From an uncultured Spirochaetales bacterium (GTDB taxonomy: Bacteria > Spirochaetota > Spirochaetia > Sphaerochaetales > Sphaerochaetaceae), in the NCBI GenBank assembly GCA_949297785.1, contig CASFTW010000013.1, positions 1 to 58,064 on the forward strand: DNA of 58,064 nucleotides. Reading direction: 5' to 3'. Position 1 is the stretch's first letter, and each line of letters starts with the position of its first letter. The notes beneath the pieces are model-generated. The model worked only from the letters and a program-made list of their open reading frames with translations. It was not told where the DNA came from and made no database searches. This document shows, one piece after another, positions 52,870 to 58,064 of this stretch. The translations under genes were made by a program, and so were the position numbers.

Positions 52870-53721
52870 TCAGTTCTGTGTGAGAATATTGACATCAAGC
52901 TTGTTGTACGGGACTTCAATTCCGGCTGCATTGAGTGCAGGACAGATTTCCTTCTGGAATCTCCATTTGACTGTCCAGTAATCAGAATTCTTTGACCAGG
53001 GACGGATGATGAAGTCGATTGAGGAAGCGGAGAGGGCACCAACCTCGACAACGACAGGCTTGTCGGAAATAACCTCAGGATAGGACTTCACAAGATTTGT
53101 TATTACGTCCTTTGCCTTCTCGAGGTCAGAACCGTATGCGACGCTCACTGCCATATCGACACGGCGGATATCACTGGAAGAATAGTTTATGATCGCATCC
53201 GCCAGAACTATCTTGTTGGATATCGTTATCTTCTTGTTGTCGCCGGAAAGCAGTGTGACACAGATCGCATCCATTCCCGTGACGGTTCCTTCAATGCTAC
53301 CCAGCAGCACATAGTCTCCGATTCCGAAGGGATTGTTGAGTGCCAGCAGCAGACCGGAAAAGATATTGCTTATCGATTCCTGAAGTGCGAAGCCGAGAAC
53401 GACACCTGTGACACCTAAGCCGGCAATGACCGGTGTGAGGTTTATTCCCCATATCTGAAGGATAATGAGAATTGCGAATACCCATATAATAACCTGTACT
53501 ACCTTGAGTATGAAGCCGGCCATGAGAGGTGTGAGTTTGCCGTTCTTCACTGTCACGGCTTTTCTGAGCATTTTTGAAATGATTTTTATGACAATCTTTG
53601 CAATGACAAATGTGAGCAGAGATAACGCAAGTATAATACCAATGTGGATTAGCTGCTCGACTGAGTAGGACATGAAAACACTTACGTTGTCGCCTACTGT
53701 TTCAATGATTTCTGGATCCAT
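52870..53721 (-). CDS. MscS-type mechanosensitive channel
   Basis: A 283-residue small-conductance channel like E. coli MscS (286). Three N-terminal helices, the Gly/Ala-rich pore helix TPVIAGLGVTGVVLGFALQESISNIFSG and the beta domain starting NPFGIGDYVLLGSIEGTV, then the alpha/beta C-domain. It releases solutes during hypo-osmotic shock. Monocistronic, divergent from gdhA. Confidence 0.96.
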   Translation of the reverse strand: MDPEIIETVGDNVSVFMSYSVEQLIHIGIILALSLLTFVIAKIVIKIISKMLRKAVTVKNGKLTPLMAGFILKVVQVIIWVFAILIILQIWGINLTPVIAGLGVTGVVLGFALQESISNIFSGLLLALNNPFGIGDYVLLGSIEGTVTGMDAICVTLLSGDNKKITISNKIVLADAIINYSSSDIRRVDMAVSVAYGSDLEKAKDVITNLVKSYPEVISDKPVVVEVGALSASSIDFIIRPWSKNSDYWTVKWRFQKEICPALNAAGIEVPYNKLDVNILTQN

Positions 53722-54138
53722 TCTTTTTAAACTCCTTTGAAAAACTTATGCAGGAAAGGCATATTATCAGGAGTTTCCGTTTATTTCTACTGCCGGGGAG
53801 GAGAAAATCAAATAATTCACCATCAAAAATTTAGTAAAAATCAAGATCTGCGTCTTGAGCCTGTTCTTTGCCGCTTCTGACGCATACGGAAGCGATGAAT
53901 TCCGAGACATCTGCGCTTTTCTATGGTTTTGGCAATATTTACGATTGCGCTTTTTGCGTTTGCCGGGTGTGTTGGATGAAATATTGTCGTTTTGTTTTAT
54001 TTTTTAATTTTTATCAACAATCATTTGAATTATTTGTGGATTTGCTAAAGATTTTCTTTTAAATCTTTCAATATGATAAGATTTTGTTGACAGATGGAAA
54101 AAGCGCCCTTAAGCTGATGATACAAGGAGATGGTAGTT
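53722..54138. other. Intergenic region between mscS and gdhA
   Basis: 417 bases, AT-rich toward gdhA. It must contain divergent promoters; I see no promoter that I would fix with confidence. A segment at ~53854-54010 is less AT-rich and has an open frame of ~50 codons without RBS; it may be decayed coding DNA. No RNA gene recognised. Confidence 0.4.
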
Positions 54139-55476
54139 ATGTACGATCTTGAATCTTTTATCGGCGATCTGAAGCGCAGGAATCCCAGTCAGGATGAATT
54201 CATCCAGGCAGTGGAGGAAGTCGTTGCCTCTGTAATTGATGTGGTGAACGAGAATCCCCAGTATATGAAAAACAAGATACTGGAGCGCATAACCGAACCC
54301 GACAGGGTCATCTCCTTCAAGGTGGAATGGGAAGATGACAACGGAGATGTGCAGGTGAACAAAGGCTACAGAGTTCAGTTCAACAATGCACTTGGGCCTT
54401 ACAAGGGAGGCCTGCGTTTCCATTCATCAGTCACTCTTGGCTCCCTCAAGTTCCTGGGTTTCGAACAGACATTCAAGAATGCACTCACAAGCCTTCCCAT
54501 GGGAGGAGGAAAAGGCGGCAGCGATTTCTCGCCGCGCGGAAAGAGCGATGCCGAGATACTCCGTTTCTGCCGCTCGTTCATGACTGAGCTTTACAAGTAC
54601 ATCGGTCCCGATACCGATGTTCCCGCCGGAGACATCGGAGTCGGAGGAAGGGAGATAGGTTTCCTTTATGGTCAGTACAAAAGGATAAAAGGCGAGAACA
54701 CAGGTGTTCTCACCGGTAAAGGACTGGGGTGGGGCGGCAGTCTCATCCGTCCCGAGGCGACAGGCTTCGGCACAATGTATTTTGCCGACAACATTCTTGA
54801 GAACATGGGTGATTCCATCAAGGGAAAGAGAATCGCGGTATCCGGTTTCGGCAATGTTGCATGGGGTGCGGTGATGAAAGCGTCACAGCTTGGTGCGAAG
54901 GTTGTCACGATTTCCGGCCCTGACGGATATATCCTTGATGAAGAGGGTATAAACACTCCGGAGAAGACAGCTTTCATGCTCCAGCTCAGGGCCAGCAACA
55001 ATGATATCGTGAAACCGTATGCTCAGCGATTCAAAGCCCAGTTCGTACCTGGCAGAAAGCCGTGGGAGGTTCCTGTCGACATGGCATTCCCGTGCGCCAT
55101 CCAGAATGAGCTTGCACTGGAAGATGCGAAGACTCTTGTCTCGAACGGATGCAAGTATGTGATAGAGACTTCTAACATGGGCGTATGTGCAGATGCCGCA
55201 CAGTATCTCATAGACAAGAGAATAACCCTTGCCCCGGGCAAGGCCGCAAACGCCGGCGGCGTTGCAGTCTCCGGTCTTGAGATGAGCCAGAACGCACAGC
55301 ATCTTTTCTGGACGAAGGAAGAGGTTGATTCAAGACTTAAGCATATCATGAGCGAAATTCATGCTTCCTGTGTAAGGGAAGGTATGGAAGACGACGGTTA
55401 TATAAACTATGTGAAGGGTGCGAATATCGCGGCGTTCAAGAAAGTCGCCGATGCCATGTGCCAGCTTGGCTATTGA
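54139..55476 (+). CDS. gdhA: NADP-type glutamate dehydrogenase
   Basis: A 445-residue hexameric bacterial GDH. Motifs: GPYKGGLRFHSSV, PMGGGKGGSDF with the catalytic Lys, DVPAGDIGVGGREIG with the catalytic Asp, nucleotide fold IAVSGFGNVAWGA, and the C-terminal AANAGGVAVSGLEMSQNA. It assimilates ammonium into 2-oxoglutarate. ATG 54139 is chosen: AAGGAGA is 8-9 bases upstream, whereas the in-frame ATG 54130 abuts the RBS. A strong terminator follows. Confidence 0.97.
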   Translation: MYDLESFIGDLKRRNPSQDEFIQAVEEVVASVIDVVNENPQYMKNKILERITEPDRVISFKVEWEDDNGDVQVNKGYRVQFNNALGPYKGGLRFHSSVTLGSLKFLGFEQTFKNALTSLPMGGGKGGSDFSPRGKSDAEILRFCRSFMTELYKYIGPDTDVPAGDIGVGGREIGFLYGQYKRIKGENTGVLTGKGLGWGGSLIRPEATGFGTMYFADNILENMGDSIKGKRIAVSGFGNVAWGAVMKASQLGAKVVTISGPDGYILDEEGINTPEKTAFMLQLRASNNDIVKPYAQRFKAQFVPGRKPWEVPVDMAFPCAIQNELALEDAKTLVSNGCKYVIETSNMGVCADAAQYLIDKRITLAPGKAANAGGVAVSGLEMSQNAQHLFWTKEEVDSRLKHIMSEIHASCVREGMEDDGYINYVKGANIAAFKKVADAMCQLGY

Positions 55477-55495
55477 TGTTTTCATTATCTTTTCA

Positions 55496-55523
55496 ACAGA
55501 CAGCGCTCCTGCTGTCTGTTTTT
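55496..55523 (+). terminator. Rho-independent terminator of gdhA
   Basis: Perfect stem ACAGACAGC/GCTGTCTGT with loop GCTCCT and tail TTTT. Confidence 0.9.
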
Positions 55524-55526
55524 GTT

Positions 55527-55590
55527 GCCAACTGTGGTAATGAAAGTCCGCCAAGTCCGGTAATGAAAACACGCCAACTGCGGTAATATT
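55527..55590. repeat. Second 23-bp tandem repeat set, without an ATPase gene
   Basis: Units start at 55527, 55550 and 55573, again exactly 23 bases apart; the core is GCCAACTGCGG followed by TAATGAAAACAC. The third unit is partial and runs into AT-rich DNA. The skeleton CAACT near the start and GAAAA near the end is shared with the 49101 array while the centre differs. No DUF4143 gene follows; the 145 bases to the nitroreductase contain no gene. Confidence 0.85.
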
Positions 55591-55736
55591 TTTGATTTTT
55601 ATTTGTAATATAAACAATTATATTTTGTTTAAATTGAAACTTGTTTTTATGTTTTTAAGTGGAAATTTCTTGTTTTATTACATTGAAGAAGCACAGCGCT
55701 CCTTTTTTTGTTCCAGAAGCGCTGAAGATTCTGTTT

Positions 55737-56513
55737 TCAGTCGTTTTCTTCTTCAAACCATGGAGAGAGGAATATCTTTGTGCTTCTGTTCATCTCCGCC
55801 ATGAAGTCGGAAGTGTATTTCTTGTTGAAATAACGGTCCCCGTAGGTTCCCGTGTTGTCAAGCGGAAGTGTCTTGTTCTCCCTTGAGAAATCCTCCTGGT
55901 TTTTATACATCTTCTCCATCATCTCATATGTGATCTCCGGATATTCATCCGTGAAATAGAAAGCATCGTTGTCGGGACGGGGAAGGAGAGGTGCCTTTAT
56001 CTCTTCTTTCGGATAACCGATGACGAGAAGACATGCGGGAGCTGCGAAAGTCGGAAGATGGAATGCTTCTTTTACTGTCTCATAGTTTTCTATTATGTCT
56101 CCGATATAGCATGATCTCAGGCCGAGGCTCTCGGCTGCAAGCACGCAGGTCTGAGCCGCAGCCATCGCATCCTGCATCCCCAGATGGAAATCTCCGATGC
56201 CGGGCTTCCTTATCGGCTTGCCGAATTTCTCATCACATTTCGAACCTTTGAAATACTCAATCCATTTGTGAGTGTCAGAGAGGAAAAAATAGACAAGAGG
56301 TGCTTTTGCGATGAATGTCTGGTTGTCGCATGTTCTTGCAAGCAGGGCTTTCTTCTCAGGGTCTCTTACTCTTATCATGGACCACAGCTGCATGTTGCCG
56401 CCGCTGGGCGCACGCAGTGTCATTGTAAGCAGTTTATCCTCAACTTCCTTCTCAACAGGACGGGATGCAAATGTACGGTAACTTCTTCTTTTGAGTATCA
56501 CATCATCGAACAT
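55737..56513 (-). CDS. Nitroreductase-family FMN oxidoreductase
   Basis: A 258-residue NfsA/NfrA-like protein: N-terminal FMN motif LKRRSYRTFASRPVE, LRAPSGGNMQLWSM, central DAMAAAQTCVLAAESLGL and YIGDIIENY, then LLVIGYPKEE. It reduces nitro or quinone compounds with NAD(P)H and FMN in the cytoplasm; the true substrate is unknown. The C-terminal tail ends FLSPWFEEEND. Monocistronic. Confidence 0.93.
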   Translation of the reverse strand: MFDDVILKRRSYRTFASRPVEKEVEDKLLTMTLRAPSGGNMQLWSMIRVRDPEKKALLARTCDNQTFIAKAPLVYFFLSDTHKWIEYFKGSKCDEKFGKPIRKPGIGDFHLGMQDAMAAAQTCVLAAESLGLRSCYIGDIIENYETVKEAFHLPTFAAPACLLVIGYPKEEIKAPLLPRPDNDAFYFTDEYPEITYEMMEKMYKNQEDFSRENKTLPLDNTGTYGDRYFNKKYTSDFMAEMNRSTKIFLSPWFEEEND

Positions 56514-56719
56514 GGATGTTCCTCCTTTGATTCGTTGTCTTTCATATTATTGTTTTTCTTTGCCTGTTGGAAAAGTAGGATATTGTCTGTAACTTTTAGC
56601 TGAACTATTTGCATAGAGTGACACTTGCGCATCGGTGCTCTGGTTGAACAATACTTCTGACTGTTGCCATGTTTTTTTTGTTTCTTTCTGCTGTTTGAAA
56701 AATCTGTGAGACTTTTGTT

Positions 56720-57118
56720 TCATTGACAATCCTTGATATCCACTAATATATTGTTAGTAGAGGCGGTAACATCTGATGGCAATTGCAGCCTAACAGAAAG
56801 TGCCGCCTTTGAATAATTTTCCATGTCATTCCAGAAAAGAAGCAATCCATCATCAATCCATTTTTGAATCGAATCTTTTTTCTTTCCATATATACTTGAG
56901 ATCAGATTGATTTCTATCTTTTCTGAGCGTGTTGTGCTTGCTGTAAGACTTATCATTACCGGATTGTTTTGTACATCAAGTACACAATAGGCAACTACAA
57001 TTGAATTGATACTTTAAGGTTTTGATGGTAATTTAATTGTAAAGTCTGACGCTCGAATCGCCTCTTCGGAGAGTGGTTCATCAATGAGGTCAGGCTTATT
57101 TTTATCCAAGTCAATTAC
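56720..57118 (-). pseudogene. Decayed minus-strand gene, C-terminal remnant
   Basis: One reading frame codes for plausible protein on both sides of an in-frame TAA (57014-57016): DLDKNKPDLIDEPLSEEAIR before it and VVAYCVLDVQNNPVMISLTA and further after it, ending at TGA 56720-56722. The first start codon after the break is ATG 56956, which would give 78 residues but has no RBS. The sequence looks like the end of a ~130+ residue protein with N-terminus lost. Family not recognised. The last ~28 codons are repeated, in diverged form, at 57784. Confidence 0.55.
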
Positions 57119-57344
57119 TTAATACTTGTAAGTAAAAAATAGAAAAGCCCGACCTGGCAGAATTTTTCATTTCCGTGATTACTCTCTCTCATTGCAGTTT
57201 CAGAAAGTCATCAAATTTCGTGCGGTCGTTCTAGGTAACTTTCGTGACAGAATTTGACAGTTTGGTAGGTTTTTGTAACATTATAGCACAAAGTTACAAA
57301 AACAACGGATCAATGATAAACTTTTAAGAAAAGGAGGCAAGGAC

Positions 57345-57554
57345 ATGGAAAAATCAAAAGCCGGAAAATCTAAAATGTTTGAAGCCTTCTGCGATGGGGT
57401 TCTCGCATTGAGATTGAATCAAATCGAAATTGGAAGTTTCCCATCTTTCTCGAATGAAGAAAGAATGACCAGAACATGGAAAGGCGTCGAGAAATCCTTT
57501 GGCCAGACTGGAGATTCCATATCTGAGGCAATCAAAGATGCCCTACGGTCGTAA
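57345..57554 (+). CDS. Small protein of unknown function
   Basis: 69 residues, strong RBS AAGGAGG 7 bases before ATG, basic N-terminus and mixed helical body ending SISEAIKDALRS. No family recognised. A TTGACA at 57253 may be the -35 of its promoter. The same frame continues after TAA 57552-57554 into a hydrophobic segment, so the two may once have been a single protein of ~125 residues. Confidence 0.6.
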   Translation: MEKSKAGKSKMFEAFCDGVLALRLNQIEIGSFPSFSNEERMTRTWKGVEKSFGQTGDSISEAIKDALRS

Positions 57555-57569
57555 AAAAGCACAATCGGA

Positions 57570-57722
57570 ATGGCTGGATTGTGCGGTGGAATTGTATGCG
57601 GAATACTAGGCTTTTCCGGCGCTGCAATATCAGCGATTATTGCAGGTGTGGCACCTGTATTGATTGCATCAATCAGCGGAGTATCCTCCAGTTCTAAAAA
57701 GAAGGACGAAAATTCAAAATAA
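57570..57722 (+). CDS. Small Gly/Ala-rich hydrophobic peptide
   Basis: 50 residues, too short for usual gene finding: MAGLCGGIVCGILGFSGAA followed by ISAIIAGVAPVLIASISGV and a polar tail SSSSKKKDENSK. It would form one or two membrane helices, as in small toxins, bacteriocin-like peptides or a membrane anchor. Same frame as the 69-residue gene, 15 bases beyond its stop; no RBS of its own, so it may depend on read-through or coupling, or simply be the tail of a broken gene. Confidence 0.45.
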   Translation: MAGLCGGIVCGILGFSGAAISAIIAGVAPVLIASISGVSSSSKKKDENSK

Positions 57723-57783
57723 TGTTGCCTTCATATTCTTGAAATTCTTGCGCCGACTCTGGCTTGTTGTGTGTTGCATGTTG

Positions 57784-57868
57784 TTGACAAATCCATGATT
57801 TTCACCAATACATTGTAAGTGGAGGCGGTAACATCTGATGGCAATTGGAGCCTAAGAAGTTATACCGC
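57784..57868 (-). pseudogene. Second remnant copy of the minus-strand gene
   Basis: Repeats the terminal codons of the remnant at 56720: RLQLPSDVTAST is conserved, followed by YNVLVKIMDL where the first copy has NNILVDIKDC. Several differences between the copies are synonymous third-position changes, which shows that the minus strand was coding. An in-frame stop lies just upstream and the rest of the gene is missing. The bases to 58064 are AT-rich and hold no gene that I can support. Confidence 0.55.
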
Positions 57869-58064
57869 TTTTTTTAATCATTAAAACAACAGCCCTTTAT
57901 CTTTCAGTTTTATAAAATTTTTGTCATCTTATATTCCTATTTATTGTTTATTGTTTATTCGATACAGTAAATTGTAAAAGTAAATGCAACAGAAAAGTTG
58001 ATGCAACAAAATATGGACATAAAATGGATTGTTTAAGTTTGACGGATTGTCGTTAATGCATCAG
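57869..58064. other. AT-rich right end of the window
   Basis: Low-complexity, with iterated TTATTGTT (57950 region) and two TGCAACA motifs (57985-58010). No gene or RNA recognised; possibly the leader of a gene beyond the window. Confidence 0.3.

Noticed and set aside
56547-56729. 60-codon minus-strand frame next to the nitroreductase
   Set aside because: Gln/Lys/Ser-rich low-complexity product, no RBS, overlaps the end of the remnant gene.
57087-57155. Imperfect inverted repeat AGGTCAGGCTT/AAGCCCGACCT as a structured RNA
   Set aside because: It overlaps the minus-strand coding remnant, has one mismatch and a long AT-rich loop; too weak to call.
57829-57876. GCGGTA/TACCGC followed by a T-run as a terminator for the small hydrophobic gene
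   Set aside because: The loop would be ~35 bases and the sequence is better explained as a minus-strand coding remnant; pairing of six bases may be chance.

Overview
The window is a bacterial chromosome segment, most likely from a spirochaete of the Sphaerochaeta/Treponema kind, probably host-associated. That placement is an inference from remembered gene content (an adjacent parE-parC pair, a PEP/pyruvate-binding protein with receiver-like domains, DUF4143 ATPases, DUF6485, tRNA genes without encoded CCA); no marker such as 16S rRNA is present. Genes are densely packed, many with ATGA start/stop overlaps, and usually have AGGAG-type ribosome binding sites.

Region 1 (1-15.4 kb) is mostly housekeeping: a PepSY protein end, a sigma-54-activator-like AAA+ protein without a DNA-binding domain, rsmE, an S41 protease, lgt, an M24 aminopeptidase, gpmI, a YbaK-type deacylase, an unusual DAACS-type carrier with a membrane partner, an 1127-residue GH13 protein, pth and a small membrane protein. 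Region 2 (15.4-20.1 kb) holds an IscB element: a structured leader fitting an omega RNA (HEARO RNA) and an IscB gene whose frame is cut by one amber codon just after RuvC-III. MATE, TauE/SafE and nucleotidyltransferase genes follow.

Region 3 (20.1-38.2 kb) is the most remarkable. It is bounded by a 24-nt direct repeat of the 3' end of tRNA-Ser(CGA), as an island integrated at a tRNA would be, although no integrase is visible. On the plus strand it carries a STAS protein, DUF6485, a substrate-binding-protein/permease fusion, an ABC ATPase with a C-terminal GHKL-like domain, a dicarboxylate symporter with an N-terminal GHKL-like domain, an orphan periplasmic binding protein, a CstA-type carrier, an unknown membrane protein and a GHKL/LytTR two-component pair. 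Converging on it are a GH3-family adenylating enzyme, a MATE carrier with a C-terminal GHKL-like domain, and a SpoIIE-type phosphatase with an intact GHKL kinase domain. There is no sigma factor. I read this as a possible partner-switching system whose outputs are transporters rather than transcription. A RelE/RHH-like toxin-antitoxin pair sits at the tRNA edge.

Region 4 (38.2-44.8 kb) has four tRNA genes (three Ser, one Arg), parE with a consensus promoter so close to its ATG that the mRNA should be leaderless, parC, an RluA-type pseudouridine synthase and a DUF4143 ATPase. Region 5 (44.9-56.5 kb) has an iron-type alcohol dehydrogenase, the PEP/pyruvate-binding protein, a second DUF4143 ATPase behind 23-bp tandem repeats, a GH2 beta-galactosidase, an MscS channel, gdhA, a second and different 23-bp repeat set with no ATPase, and a nitroreductase. 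The last 1.5 kb is a decayed accessory zone with minus-strand gene remnants and a small plus-strand locus whose frame is also interrupted by a stop.
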